From: Myxococcus landrumus
GTDB lineage: Bacteria; Myxococcota; Myxococcia; Myxococcales; Myxococcaceae
DNA length: 64,000 nt
Assembly: GCF_017301635.1 (NCBI RefSeq)
Contig: NZ_CP071091.1
Location: 9,540,501-9,604,500 of the forward strand
Reading direction: 5' to 3'
The position numbers were made by a program, and so were the translations under genes. This document shows positions 1 through 8,917 of the stretch, one piece after another. How positions within the stretch are numbered: the stretch's first letter is position 1; each line of letters opens with the position of its first letter. The notes below the pieces were generated by a model. The model ran no database searches. It was not told the origin of the DNA and worked only from the letters and a program-made list of their open reading frames with translations.

Positions 1-99
1 GCTCAGTGGTCAACACGCAGCCACACCAATCACTCACCACGATGCGGACCACTTCGACCCGGGACGGTGCGGCTGAACCCGCAATCCCTCGAGGAGTCC

Positions 100-1608
100 A
101 TGCATCGTCAACAGCCACGTCTCCGAAGCATTCTTGTCTCGGCTCTCAGTCTGTTGTCCCTGGTGTCGGTCGCCTGGGGCGGTGCCGCGCAAGCGCAGAC
201 CTTCACCTCTGGCGTCGCGGATGGTTTCGCGATGCCCACCGAGCCGGTGTCTCCCAGCGCCGGCATGCTCGCGTACATCGCCGCGAACTACGGCTTCCCG
301 GGCTCGCGTGCCCACGATGACGTGAGCGCCGACCGGTGGTTCGCGACCACGTTCACCAACCTGCGGCGCAACGGCCCCATCTGTGGCGCCACGCTGCGGA
401 TGACGGTGCGCAACCTGGGCAGCAACGACTCCATGGGCTTCATGTTCAACGGCCCCGGCGGCACGCCGCTGGCCGCGGGCTGGGGCGCGTCGCTGGCGAG
501 CCTGGGTGTCGCCTACAACACCACGGGCACCATCCTGCTCAACCTGGCCGCGCTGCCCGGTGGAGGAAACCTCCTGCCCACGCTCAACGCACAGGGCTTC
601 GTGGATGTCTTCGTCCAGGACGACTCCGGCGTGGACGTCGCCACGCTCGTCATCACCCAGTGCCGCGTGGACGTGTACTCGAAGGACAACGTCAACGACT
701 TCGGCAACACGCCGACGGTGGACCCCATCTGGGTCAGCCCCGACATTCGCGTCTGCCAGAACGCGGGCTGCGTGGGCCACCAGAACCCCGAGTTCGGTCA
801 GCCGAACTATGTCTACGTGACGCTGCGCAACAACGGGCCGCTCGCGCCGGTGGGCAACGTGGCCAATGGCACGCTGCACGTCTACTACACGGGCTCCGGT
901 GGCGCGGCCATCTGGCCCAATGACTGGGCCCTCATCGGCACCGTCACTGGCGTCAGCCTCGCCGCGGGCGCGGTGCAGGAGTTCATGGTGCCGTGGAACT
1001 CCGTGCCGGCCCCGGGCCACTACTGCCTGCTGACGCGCTGGGTCTCCCCGACGCAGGACCCGATGACGCTGGCCGAGGTGACGGGCTCCAACACGCTCAA
1101 CAACACGCGCTGGAACAACAACCTGGCCTGGAAGAACGTCAACGTGGTGAACCTGTCGCCGCTGGTGCCCGCGCGTGACTTCGACTTCCGCCTGCGCAAC
1201 CTGCTGCGCGACACGCACGGCATGGCGCGCCTGGAGGTCCGCATCCCCTCGAGCACCAGCGCGTCCTTCCTGGAGCGCGGCCAGCTCTTCCTCACGCTGC
1301 CCCCGGAGCTGTGGGACCGCTGGCAGCGCCAGGGCACGGGCTTCGAGATGGCGGGGGAGCGCACCGTGCGCATCGTCAACCCGAACGGCGCCATCCTCGA
1401 TGGCCTGACGCTGGACCCGGGCGGCGAGCACCACGTCAACGTGCGCTTCGCCGTCCAGGCCACCGCCGCGACGCAGGGCGCGTTCCAGGTGGATGTGGTG
1501 CAGCACTCGGCCAGCGAGGAGAACCGGGAGAAGGTCGAGGAGGCGGGAGGTGTTCGCTTCGACATCACCGTCGGTCAGTCGTCGGACACGAGCACCCCCC
1601 GGAAGTAG
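100..1608 (+). CDS. Secreted protein of unknown function
   Basis: A 502-residue protein that begins with a clear Sec signal peptide: Arg-rich start, hydrophobic stretch and an AQAQ cleavage region near residue 26. It is therefore periplasmic, outer-membrane or extracellular. The start at 100 is preceded by GAGGAG, so an ATG 33 bases upstream is less likely. The middle third, with alternating beta-type segments around YVTLRNNGP (about residue 238), looks like a CARDB/Ig-like adhesive beta-sandwich. I see no catalytic motif and cannot name a function. No neighbour shares its operon; a 12-bp stem hairpin follows at 1644-1675. Confidence 0.7.
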   Translation: MHRQQPRLRSILVSALSLLSLVSVAWGGAAQAQTFTSGVADGFAMPTEPVSPSAGMLAYIAANYGFPGSRAHDDVSADRWFATTFTNLRRNGPICGATLRMTVRNLGSNDSMGFMFNGPGGTPLAAGWGASLASLGVAYNTTGTILLNLAALPGGGNLLPTLNAQGFVDVFVQDDSGVDVATLVITQCRVDVYSKDNVNDFGNTPTVDPIWVSPDIRVCQNAGCVGHQNPEFGQPNYVYVTLRNNGPLAPVGNVANGTLHVYYTGSGGAAIWPNDWALIGTVTGVSLAAGAVQEFMVPWNSVPAPGHYCLLTRWVSPTQDPMTLAEVTGSNTLNNTRWNNNLAWKNVNVVNLSPLVPARDFDFRLRNLLRDTHGMARLEVRIPSSTSASFLERGQLFLTLPPELWDRWQRQGTGFEMAGERTVRIVNPNGAILDGLTLDPGGEHHVNVRFAVQATAATQGAFQVDVVQHSASEENREKVEEAGGVRFDITVGQSSDTSTPRK

Positions 1609-1643
1609 CACGCGGCGTGATGTCGCGTGAGTGACGGGACACG

Positions 1644-1675
1644 GGGCGGCGGGCGCGCGATGACGCCCGTCGCCC
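1644..1675 (+). terminator. Hairpin downstream of the secreted protein gene
   Basis: A 12-bp G/C stem with one G-T pair and an 8-base loop lies 36 bases after the stop codon. There is no T-run, so it is either a GC-type terminator or a 3'-end stabiliser. Confidence 0.4.
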
Positions 1676-1715
1676 TGGCTTCGTCAAGGCGTGTCCCAGG
1701 GCAAATGCTCGCGGA

Positions 1716-1768
1716 TTGACTTTTGAGTCAACGAAGGGTTGACGCGTCGCATCAGCGCTCACTAGAAA
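1716..1768 (+). promoter_or_regulatory. Candidate promoter and operator of fadIJ
   Basis: TTGACG (1739-1744), an 18-base spacer and TAGAAA (1763-1768) form a plausible sigma-70-type promoter 35 bases before the fadI start. Two nested inverted repeats cover the -35 element: TTGACT/AGTCAA (1716-1721 and 1726-1731) and GTCAAC/GTTGAC (1727-1732 and 1738-1743). A repressor bound here would block the promoter. A fatty-acid regulator of the TetR or GntR type is the natural guess, but nothing in the window identifies it. Confidence 0.45.
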
Positions 1769-1803
1769 AGCCTCACTCGTCGTCTCAGGAGGGTGAGGCA
1801 CAC

Positions 1804-3105
1804 ATGGCAAGCGAGAAGCGCAGCGGCCCCCGAAGGGTGGCCATCGTCCGCGGCCTGCGGACCCCGTTCGTGAAGGCGGGGACCGTCTTCTCCGGGCTCA
1901 CCGCGCTGGACCTGGGACGCATGGTGGTCCAGGAGCTGGTGCAGCGCGCGGACCTGGACCCGGCCGTCATCGACCAGGTGGTCTTCGGGCAGGTGATTCC
2001 GACGCTGACTGGGCCGTCCATCGCGCGCGAGGTGGTCATCGCCGCGGGGCTGCCCATGCGCATCGAGGCGGCGACGGTGACGCGCGCCTGCGCCACGTCG
2101 ATTCAAGCGATGACGACGGCGGCCAACTCGATTGCCGTGGGCGAGGTGGAAGTGGCCATCGCCGGTGGCACCGAGGCGATGTCGGACCCGCCGGTGTTCA
2201 CCAGCCGTCCCCTGGCGCACGCGCTGGCGGCGGCCTCGAAGGGGCGCTCGCTGACGGAGAAGCTCAAGCCCTTCCAGCGGCTCAAGGCCCAGGACCTGAT
2301 GCCGGTGCCGCCCGCCATCGCGGAGTACTCCACGGGCCTGTCGATGGGCGAGAGCGCGGAGAAGATGGCCAAGGAGAACGGCATCTCCCGCGAGGAGCAG
2401 GACCGCATCGCGCTGGCGTCGCATCGCAACGCGGCGGCGGCGTGGAAGGACGGCCGCTTCGATGACGAGGTGATGCACGTCTCCGTCCCGCCGAAGTACG
2501 AGCAGACGGCCACGCGCGACAACATCGTCCGTGAAGACTCCAGCCTGGAGGCGTTGGGCAAGCTCAAGCCGGTGTTCGACCGCAAGTACGGCACCGTCAC
2601 CGCGGGCAACGCGTCGCCCCTCACCGATGGCGCCGCGGCGCTGCTGTTGATGAGCGAGGAGCGCGCGCGGGCGCTGGGGTACGAGCCGCTGGGCTACCTG
2701 CGCTCGCACGCGTACGCGGCCACGGACCCGGGGGACCAGTTGCTCCAGGGGCCGGTGTACGCGGTGCCCACGGCGCTCAAGCGCGCGGGGCTGAAGCTGG
2801 CGGACATCGACCTGGTGGAGATGCATGAGGCGTTCGCCGCGCAGGTGGCGAGCAACCTCCAGGCGCTCGCGTCCAAGTCCTTCGCGAAGAAGGCGGGCTG
2901 GAGCGAGCCGGTGGGCGAGGTGGACCGCGAGCGGTTGAACGTGACGGGAGGCTCCATCGCCATCGGCCATCCCTTCGGGGCCACGGGGGCGCGCATCGTC
3001 ACGCAGGCGCTCAACGAGCTGAAGCGTCGGAACAAGAACACGGTGATGTGCACCGTCTGCGCCGCCGGCGGCCTGGGCGCCGTGGTGGTCCTGGAGCGTG
3101 CGTGA
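1804..3105 (+). CDS. fadI: Acetyl-CoA acyltransferase (3-ketoacyl-CoA thiolase)
   Basis: A 433-residue cytoplasmic thiolase that cleaves 3-ketoacyl-CoA with CoA in the last step of fatty-acid beta-oxidation. The nucleophilic Cys is in TRACATS (about Cys96). The active-site His lies in the GGSIAIGHPFGATGAR block, and the second catalytic Cys is in the C-terminal CTVCAAGGLG block. HEAFAAQ is also present. Length fits FadI rather than the shorter biosynthetic thiolases. The start at 1804 has a strong AGGAGGGTGAGG ribosome site. The stop overlaps the fadJ start by one base (TGATG), so the two subunits of the trifunctional complex are translationally coupled. Confidence 0.93.
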   Translation: MASEKRSGPRRVAIVRGLRTPFVKAGTVFSGLTALDLGRMVVQELVQRADLDPAVIDQVVFGQVIPTLTGPSIAREVVIAAGLPMRIEAATVTRACATSIQAMTTAANSIAVGEVEVAIAGGTEAMSDPPVFTSRPLAHALAAASKGRSLTEKLKPFQRLKAQDLMPVPPAIAEYSTGLSMGESAEKMAKENGISREEQDRIALASHRNAAAAWKDGRFDDEVMHVSVPPKYEQTATRDNIVREDSSLEALGKLKPVFDRKYGTVTAGNASPLTDGAAALLLMSEERARALGYEPLGYLRSHAYAATDPGDQLLQGPVYAVPTALKRAGLKLADIDLVEMHEAFAAQVASNLQALASKSFAKKAGWSEPVGEVDRERLNVTGGSIAIGHPFGATGARIVTQALNELKRRNKNTVMCTVCAAGGLGAVVVLERA

Positions 3106-5333
3106 TGGCCATCAAGCTTGAAGAGCTCGAGGCGAAGCAGGGCTTCTCCCTCCAGGTGGAGGACGGTGTCGCCGTCATCACCTTCGACCTGCCGGACTCG
3201 GCCGTCAACACGCTGTCCCCGGAGGTCGCCACCGCCTTCACGCGGTTGTTGGAGGAGGTCGAGCGCGAGCCCTCGGTGAAGGCCGTGGTCTTCCTCTCCG
3301 GCAAGAAGGACACCTTCGTGGCCGGGGCGAAGCTGGACCTCTTCCAGGAGGTCAAGACGGCGGAGGAGGCCGCCGCCATCAGCCGGCAAGGGCAGGAGAG
3401 CTTCGACCGGCTGGAGGCCTTCCCCAAGCCCATCATCGCGGCCATCCATGGCGCGTGCCTGGGGGGCGGAATGGAGTGGGCGCTGGCCTGCCACTACCGC
3501 ATCGCCACGGACAGCCCCAAGACGACGCTCGGGTTGCCGGAGGTTCAGCTGGGCCTGATTCCCGGCGCGGGAGGAACGCAGCGGCTGCCCGCGCTCATCG
3601 GCGCGCAGGCGGCGCTGGACTTCATCCTCGCGGGCAAGAGCGTCAAGCCGTCCAAGGCGCGCAAGCTGGGCATCGTCGACGAGGTGGTGCCCACGCCCAT
3701 CCTTCGCGCCGTGGCGCTCCAGCGCGCGAGGGAGCTGGCGGAGGGCTCGCTCAAGCCAGAACGGACCCGAGGACAGGGGCTCACCGCGGGAGGGCCGAAG
3801 GGCCTCGCGGGCTTCTTCCAGGGCCTGGCGAACAAGGAGCTGTGGGCGGAGGTGGCGCTGGAGGACAACCCGCTGGGCCGCAAGCTCCTCTTCGATCAGG
3901 CGCGCAAGCAGCTCCTGAAGAAGACGCGCGGCAAGTACCCCGCGCCGGAGAAGGCGCTCCAGGTGATTCGCGTGGGGCTCGAGTCCGGGCGCAAGGCGGG
4001 GCTGGAGGCCGAGGCCCGCGCGTTCGGCGAGCTGGTGATGTCGGACGTCTCCAAGCGCCTGGTGGAGATCTTCTTCGCGACGACGGCGCTGAAGAAGGAG
4101 AACGGCACCGCCGACGCCAGCGTGAAGCCGCGCGAGGTGAAGAAGGTGGGCGTGCTGGGCGGCGGGCTGATGGGCGGAGGCATCGCCTACGTCGCCGGCG
4201 TGCTCCAGGGCGCGCAGGTGCGGGTGAAGGACAAGGACGATGCGGGCGCCGGCCGCGCGCTGAAGCAGGTGCAGGGCATCCTGGAGGAGCGGGTGAAGCG
4301 CCGCTCACTCACCTGGCGAGAGGCCGCCGCGAAGCAGGCGCACATCACCGCGGGCACCGACTACAGCGGCTTCAAGTCCGCGGACCTGGTCATCGAGGCG
4401 GTGTTCGAGGATTTGAAGCTCAAGCACCGCATCCTCGCGGAGGTGGAGGCCGTCACCCGGCCCGACGCCATCTTCGCGTCCAACACCTCCAGCATCCCGA
4501 TTACGGAACTGGCCAAGGGCAGCCAGCGGCCCGCGCAGGTCATCGGCATGCATTACTTCAGCCCCGTCAACAAGATGCCGCTCCTGGAGGTCATCACCCA
4601 TGCGGGCACCGCGGACTGGGTGACGGCCACGTGTGTGGACGTGGGGCGCAGGCAGGGCAAGACGGTCATCGTCGTGAATGACGGCCCGGGCTTCTACACC
4701 TCGCGCATCCTCGCGCCGTACCTGAACGAGGCCGCGTATCTGCTGGGCGAGGGCGCCGACATCGCCGCGCTGGACAAGGCGCTGGTGGAGTTCGGCTTCC
4801 CCGTGGGGCCCATGACGCTGCTCGACGAGGTGGGCATCGACGTGGCGCACAAGGTGGGGCCGCTCATGGAGGCCGCCTTCGGCAAGCGCATGGCGGCGCC
4901 CAAGTCCCTCGACGCCGTGGTGGCGGAGGGCCGCTTGGGACGCAAGAGCCAGAAGGGCTTCTACCTCTACGAGAACGGCAAGAAGCGGGAGGTGGACCCG
5001 TCCGTCTACTCGCTGTTGCCGCACGGCAAGGAGCGCAAGCGCTTCGATGCGGAGGAGATGGCGGAGCGGTTGGTGCTCCAGATGGTGAACGAGGCCATCC
5101 GCTGCCTGGGAGAAGGCATCCTGCGCAGCGCGCGTGACGGCGACGTGGGCGCCATCTTCGGCCTGGGCTTCCCGCCGTTCCTGGGCGGCCCGTTCCACTT
5201 CGCCGACAGCGTGGGCGCCAGCGAGCTGCTGCGCAAGCTGGAGCACTATCAGGACAAGCTGGGTGAGCGCTTCACGCCCGCTCCGCTGCTGGAGGAGCAC
5301 GTGAAGGCGGGCAAGACGTTCCATCCCCGCTGA
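3105..5333 (+). CDS. fadJ: Fatty oxidation complex alpha subunit (enoyl-CoA hydratase / 3-hydroxyacyl-CoA dehydrogenase)
   Basis: A 742-residue bifunctional beta-oxidation enzyme. The N-terminal crotonase domain (about 1-200) carries the oxyanion-hole segment HGACLGGGMEWALA and the LGLPEVQLGLIPGAGGTQRLP block with the catalytic Glu. The central NAD-binding dehydrogenase domain starts at VGVLGGGLMGGGIA (about 347), with NTSSIPITEL and HYFSPVNKMPLLE. Two C-terminal 3HCDH domains follow, and length is typical of FadJ/FadB. It forms a multimer with the upstream thiolase and converts enoyl-CoA to 3-ketoacyl-CoA. It starts on the ATG overlapping the thiolase stop; a GC-rich hairpin closes the operon. 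Confidence 0.93.
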   Translation: MAIKLEELEAKQGFSLQVEDGVAVITFDLPDSAVNTLSPEVATAFTRLLEEVEREPSVKAVVFLSGKKDTFVAGAKLDLFQEVKTAEEAAAISRQGQESFDRLEAFPKPIIAAIHGACLGGGMEWALACHYRIATDSPKTTLGLPEVQLGLIPGAGGTQRLPALIGAQAALDFILAGKSVKPSKARKLGIVDEVVPTPILRAVALQRARELAEGSLKPERTRGQGLTAGGPKGLAGFFQGLANKELWAEVALEDNPLGRKLLFDQARKQLLKKTRGKYPAPEKALQVIRVGLESGRKAGLEAEARAFGELVMSDVSKRLVEIFFATTALKKENGTADASVKPREVKKVGVLGGGLMGGGIAYVAGVLQGAQVRVKDKDDAGAGRALKQVQGILEERVKRRSLTWREAAAKQAHITAGTDYSGFKSADLVIEAVFEDLKLKHRILAEVEAVTRPDAIFASNTSSIPITELAKGSQRPAQVIGMHYFSPVNKMPLLEVITHAGTADWVTATCVDVGRRQGKTVIVVNDGPGFYTSRILAPYLNEAAYLLGEGADIAALDKALVEFGFPVGPMTLLDEVGIDVAHKVGPLMEAAFGKRMAAPKSLDAVVAEGRLGRKSQKGFYLYENGKKREVDPSVYSLLPHGKERKRFDAEEMAERLVLQMVNEAIRCLGEGILRSARDGDVGAIFGLGFPPFLGGPFHFADSVGASELLRKLEHYQDKLGERFTPAPLLEEHVKAGKTFHPR

Positions 5334-5342
5334 GTCGAAACA

Positions 5343-5377
5343 CACCGGGGTGGGGGGCTCTCTTTCCCGCCCCGGTG
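5343..5377 (+). terminator. Hairpin terminator after fadIJ
   Basis: CACCGGGG (5343-5350) pairs with CCCCGGTG (5370-5377), and the stem extends inward by a G-T pair and three G-C pairs. It lies 10 bases after the fadJ stop and before the next start. No long T-run follows. Confidence 0.5.
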
Positions 5378-5417
5378 CTTGACCGGAGTGGTGTTCTGGG
5401 ACCAGCCTGCGCCGCGA

Positions 5418-6551
5418 ATGGCTCGCTCCGCGTCCCGCACCATCACTCTCGTCGTGGTCGTCGCCGTCGTGCTCTGCGGCATCCTCGCGGGCATTGGCGC
5501 CCGGCGCATCTTCCACAAGAACCCGCAGAACCCCATCGTCCGCATCGACGAGTACGTCACCATGGGATGGGTGGCGTGGGATTCCAGCTGGTACATGAAG
5601 ATTGTGCAGGAGGGGTACCAGTACACGCCGGGGCAGCAGAGCTCGGTGGCGTTCTTCCCGCTCTATCCGCTGCTCATCCGCGCCGTGGAGACGCTGGGGC
5701 CCAATGTCTATCAGGCGGGGGTGCTCATCACGCTCCTGTGCGGACCCCTGGCGCTCATCCTGTTCACGAAGTGGGCGAAGCTGTTGTCCGACGAGGACAC
5801 CGCGCTCAAGGCCGGGCTGTTGATGGCCACCTACCCCTTCGCGATGTACCTCTACGGCGCCATGTATTCGGATGCGCTGTTCATCCTGCTGGTGATTTCG
5901 GCGTTCCTGCTGCTGGAGAAGGGACACCTGGCCCCGGCCGTGCTGGTGGCGGCGGTGGCCACGGCCGCGCGCCCGGTGGCGCCCGCGGTGGTGTTGGGGC
6001 TCCTGGTGCGTCGGCTGGAGTGGAAGCACGCGCGAGGCGAGAAGTGGAACGCGATGGACTTCCTGCCCGTGCTCTCCGGGCTGGGCTTCGGTTGCTACAT
6101 GCTCTACCTGTGGCACCAGTTCGGTGACCCGTTCGCCTTCGTGAAGGTGCAGGGCGCTCCGGGGTGGGACCAGCAGCCGGGCTGGCACACGTGGCTCAAG
6201 ATGCGGTGGTTCGAGCGGGTGGTGTTGGAGCCGTCGAACACGCGCGAGGCGGTCCGGCTGGTGATTCACGCGTTCTTCACCTTCCTGGCGCTGGCCCTCG
6301 TGTGGCCCACGCGCAAGCGCCTGGGGTGGGGCTATGCCGTCTACGTGCTGGCCATCGTCGGCCTTCCCGCGTGGTCCACGAAGGACTTCATGGGCATGGG
6401 GCGCTACCTGCTGTCCTCGTTCCCCGTCTTCCTCACCGCGGCGCTGATGTTGAAGGAGCGCCCCAAGCTGCTTCGCGGCGTGGTGGCGTTCGGCGCGGCG
6501 TCGGTGCTCTTCCTGTCCTGGGCCTTTGGCTCGGACCACTACATCTCATGA
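5418..6551 (+). CDS. PIG-V-like membrane mannosyltransferase
   Basis: A 377-residue polytopic membrane protein. After the first transmembrane helix there is a periplasmic WDSSWYMKIVQEGY segment followed by FFPLYPLLIR. These are hallmarks of the Mannosyl_trans2 (PIG-V) GT-C family, which uses polyprenyl-phosphate sugars as donors; the Asp after WD- is the expected catalytic acid. I infer transfer of a sugar to a lipid- or protein-linked acceptor on the periplasmic face. The ATG at 5418 places the first helix near the N terminus; a TTG at 5379 is the alternative. The stop overlaps the methyltransferase start (ATGA). Confidence 0.72.
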   Translation: MARSASRTITLVVVVAVVLCGILAGIGARRIFHKNPQNPIVRIDEYVTMGWVAWDSSWYMKIVQEGYQYTPGQQSSVAFFPLYPLLIRAVETLGPNVYQAGVLITLLCGPLALILFTKWAKLLSDEDTALKAGLLMATYPFAMYLYGAMYSDALFILLVISAFLLLEKGHLAPAVLVAAVATAARPVAPAVVLGLLVRRLEWKHARGEKWNAMDFLPVLSGLGFGCYMLYLWHQFGDPFAFVKVQGAPGWDQQPGWHTWLKMRWFERVVLEPSNTREAVRLVIHAFFTFLALALVWPTRKRLGWGYAVYVLAIVGLPAWSTKDFMGMGRYLLSSFPVFLTAALMLKERPKLLRGVVAFGAASVLFLSWAFGSDHYIS

Positions 6552-7216
6552 CCACGCTCCTGGAGCAGGCCCTCGCGCTGTACACGGGACTCCCCGCCGC
6601 CGAGCGCTTCCACGTCCATGCACGGGCGTCCTCGGCGCCGCTGCTCTCCGTCGTGGAGCGGATGCCCGGTGGCACCGTGGCGGACATCGGCTGTGGCCAT
6701 GGCCTGCTCTCCGCGCTGCTGTCGCTTTCGGACCCCGCGCGCACGGTGCACGCCGTGGACCCGGACCCTCGCAAGGTGGAGTGGGCGCGCAGGTCGCTCG
6801 GTGGGCTGGCCCAGGTGAAGCTCGCGGAGGGCACGGTGGAGGACGCGCTCGCGCCACGGTTGCCGGGGGCCTGTGACGCGGCCGTGGTGTGTGACGTGCT
6901 CTACCTGCTGCCCGAGGCGAAGTGGCCCGGCTTCCTGCGCACGGTGCATGGGCTGCTCAAGCCCGGCGGGCGCTTCCTGCTGAAGGAAGTGGAGGGAGAC
7001 GGCTCCTGGAAGCACCGCAAGGCGCTGGCGCAGGAGTGGGTGATGGTGTCGCTCCTGGGGCGCACGAAGGCCAGCGGCGGCATGGTGCTCAAGCCTCGCG
7101 CGGAGATGACGGCCCTGCTGGCGGAGGCGGGCTTCTCGGTGCGCGAGGTGGTGGACCTGGGACGCGGCTACACCACGCCCCACGTGCTCTACGTGGCGGA
7201 GGCGAGCGTCGCGTAG
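6548..7216 (+). CDS. Class I SAM-dependent methyltransferase
   Basis: A 222-residue Rossmann-fold methyltransferase. Motif I is VADIGCGHGLLSALL (about 39-53), the acidic strand-2 end is HAVDPDP, and motif IV is VVCDVLYLL. The order fits a small-molecule, lipid or sugar methyltransferase. No substrate-specific domain is visible. It is translationally coupled by an ATGA overlap to the PIG-V-like gene, which suggests the substrate is the glycan or lipid made there. Its 3' end overlaps the convergent deacetylase gene by 28 bases. Confidence 0.75.
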   Translation: MTTLLEQALALYTGLPAAERFHVHARASSAPLLSVVERMPGGTVADIGCGHGLLSALLSLSDPARTVHAVDPDPRKVEWARRSLGGLAQVKLAEGTVEDALAPRLPGACDAAVVCDVLYLLPEAKWPGFLRTVHGLLKPGGRFLLKEVEGDGSWKHRKALAQEWVMVSLLGRTKASGGMVLKPRAEMTALLAEAGFSVREVVDLGRGYTTPHVLYVAEASVA

Positions 7217-8031
7217 GAGTGAAGCTGGACGCCGCGCTCTTGCAGCCGGGCCCTCACGCGGGGGCTGGTGAGCGCGTCCAGTTCCGCCTGCCATCCATAG
7301 ATCCAGGCCGGGTCCTCCGGCACGTGCGGCGCGCCTTCACCCGGGTGGCAGCCCAGCTCGAAGTCCCCCGAGGGGAGCGCGTCCAGGGCAGACAGGAGCG
7401 CTGTCTCGTCGAGCTTCCCCGCCTCGAACACGCCGCCCGCGCTCACGCGCCGAACGCCGTTGGGGGCACGAGGCGCGGTGCGTGCGAGCACCGTGAGAAT
7501 CGTCGTCTTCAGCGCGGGCCCGGGTGTCCGCAGCCAGCCCACGCGGGGCAGGGCGTCCGGCCAGCGCAAGGGCAGCCGCTCCCGCGCGGCCATCGACTCC
7601 ACCAGCGGCCGGATGCCCGGCAAGAGGTGCAGGTGCTGGTGGCCATCCAGGTGGTCCACCTCCACGCCCAGGGCGCGCGCTCGCTGGAGCTGCGCGTCCA
7701 GTTCCCGGGCCACTTCCTCGCGCCGCACCTTGCCCGTCAGCCAGGCCTTCGCGAAGTCCGCCCAGCTCCCTCGCAGCCTTCCCTCCGGCGCCACCGTGGG
7801 GACGGCGTGCGCGGCGGGAGACAGGCGGGTGGACAGCGCGAGGTGCAGTCCCACCGCGAGCCCTTGCGCGCGCGCGCGTGCGGCGGCCTCGCCGGCCGTG
7901 GGCCCCATGGCGAGCAGCGTGGCGCTGGTGACGATTCCCTCGCGGTGGGCCCTGAGGATGCCCGCGTCGAGCGACGCGTGCAGCCCCAGGTCATCCGCGT
8001 TCACAACGAGGCGCGTGGGGCGTGAAGCCAC
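7189..8031 (-). CDS. YdjC/ChbG-family carbohydrate deacetylase (HpnK-like)
   Basis: A 280-residue protein of the YdjC family of metal-dependent N- or O-deacetylases. The metal and catalytic segments are visible: VVNADDLGL at residues 9-17 (Asp-Asp) and DHLDGHQHLHLLPG near residue 120 (His-x3-His-x-His type). HpnK members accompany hopanoid or lipid-linked sugar genes. Here the gene lies 7 bases after a GT2 glycosyltransferase on the same strand, so deacetylation of the sugar that enzyme adds is likely. The 28-base tail-to-tail overlap with the methyltransferase gene may reduce simultaneous transcription. Confidence 0.75.
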   Translation of the reverse strand: MASRPTRLVVNADDLGLHASLDAGILRAHREGIVTSATLLAMGPTAGEAAARARAQGLAVGLHLALSTRLSPAAHAVPTVAPEGRLRGSWADFAKAWLTGKVRREEVARELDAQLQRARALGVEVDHLDGHQHLHLLPGIRPLVESMAARERLPLRWPDALPRVGWLRTPGPALKTTILTVLARTAPRAPNGVRRVSAGGVFEAGKLDETALLSALDALPSGDFELGCHPGEGAPHVPEDPAWIYGWQAELDALTSPRVRARLQERGVQLHSYATLASAT

Positions 8032-8038
8032 GGCGTGC

Positions 8039-8833
8039 TCAGCCCCGAGCCGCCCGGCCCGCCTGCGCCACCGAGTGCAGCGGCTGCACCGACGGAGGCA
8101 GGCGCACCGGCTGCGCGGGCGCCGACGGCGTGCGCGTCTCCGGGTACAGCCGCACCAGCTCCTTCACCATCTTCACGATGACGGAGGGCGAGGCCAGCGT
8201 GGAGACGCCGCGCGTGCGCGGGAAGTAGTCCACGCCCATCTGGAACACGCGGAAGCCCTTGCGGATGGCCTTCACCACCAGCTCCGCGTCGATGAACGAG
8301 CCCTGGCTCTTGAGCTCCATCGACTCGAGCACGCGGCGGTGCATCACCTTGAAGCTGAAGTTGATGTCCTTGATCTGCACATCGAAGAGCGCGCGGATGA
8401 GCAGGTTGTAGACGAACGAATAGACGATTCGCTTGGAGCCCTCGCTCGTGCGGTCGAACCGGAAGGCGCAAATCATGTCGCCCTCCAGGTACTCCAGCAG
8501 GTGCAGTGCGCGCTCCAGCTCCCGCAGGTCCCACGGCAGGTCGATGTCCGAGTAGACGATGATGTCCTTCGTCGACGCGGAGAGGCCCGTGCGCATCGCC
8601 CCGCCCAGCTTCAGATTCACCGGATGGGTGATGACACGCAGTTGGGGAATGCGCCGCGCCATGGCTTCCGCCAGCTCCTGGGTGCGGTCCGTGGACGCGT
8701 CGTTGACGACGATGATTTCGAAGTCGTCCGTGAGCTGGGGCAGCACCTCCAACGCTCGGCTCACTGCGCGCTCGACGTAGTCTTCCTCATTCCACGCAGG
8801 CAGGAAGAGACTGATGCTGGGGTACTTGGCCAC
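8039..8833 (-). CDS. Family 2 glycosyltransferase (polyprenyl-phosphate type)
   Basis: A 264-residue GT-A enzyme. It has the nucleotide-sugar binding start SLFLPAWNEEDYVERAV (about 7-23), VVNDASTDRT, and the DxD-like metal site YSDIDLP near residue 97. The pattern resembles dolichyl- or undecaprenyl-phosphate mannose/glucose synthases. No C-terminal membrane helix pair is present; the last 30 residues are Pro/Ala/Arg-rich and probably disordered. With YdjC downstream and the PIG-V-like GT-C across the convergent junction, it could make the lipid-phosphate sugar that the GT-C enzyme uses; that link is inference. Confidence 0.8.
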   Translation of the reverse strand: MAKYPSISLFLPAWNEEDYVERAVSRALEVLPQLTDDFEIIVVNDASTDRTQELAEAMARRIPQLRVITHPVNLKLGGAMRTGLSASTKDIIVYSDIDLPWDLRELERALHLLEYLEGDMICAFRFDRTSEGSKRIVYSFVYNLLIRALFDVQIKDINFSFKVMHRRVLESMELKSQGSFIDAELVVKAIRKGFRVFQMGVDYFPRTRGVSTLASPSVIVKMVKELVRLYPETRTPSAPAQPVRLPPSVQPLHSVAQAGRAARG

Positions 8834-8917
8834 GAGGACCTCGATGCTCGGAAGAAGGCTGGCTGGGCCGGCTCGCTAGCAAGCCCCAGGTCCTAAATCA
8901 ATCACAGCCCTCCCACT

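Noticed and set aside
6..320. A short plus-strand gene at the left edge
   Set aside because: Overlaps the signal-peptide-bearing gene starting at 100 in another frame and has no ribosome site or motif. Positions 1-99 show nothing else.
4305..6539. A 744-codon minus-strand frame
   Set aside because: Opposes both fadJ and the PIG-V-like gene, which have clear motifs.
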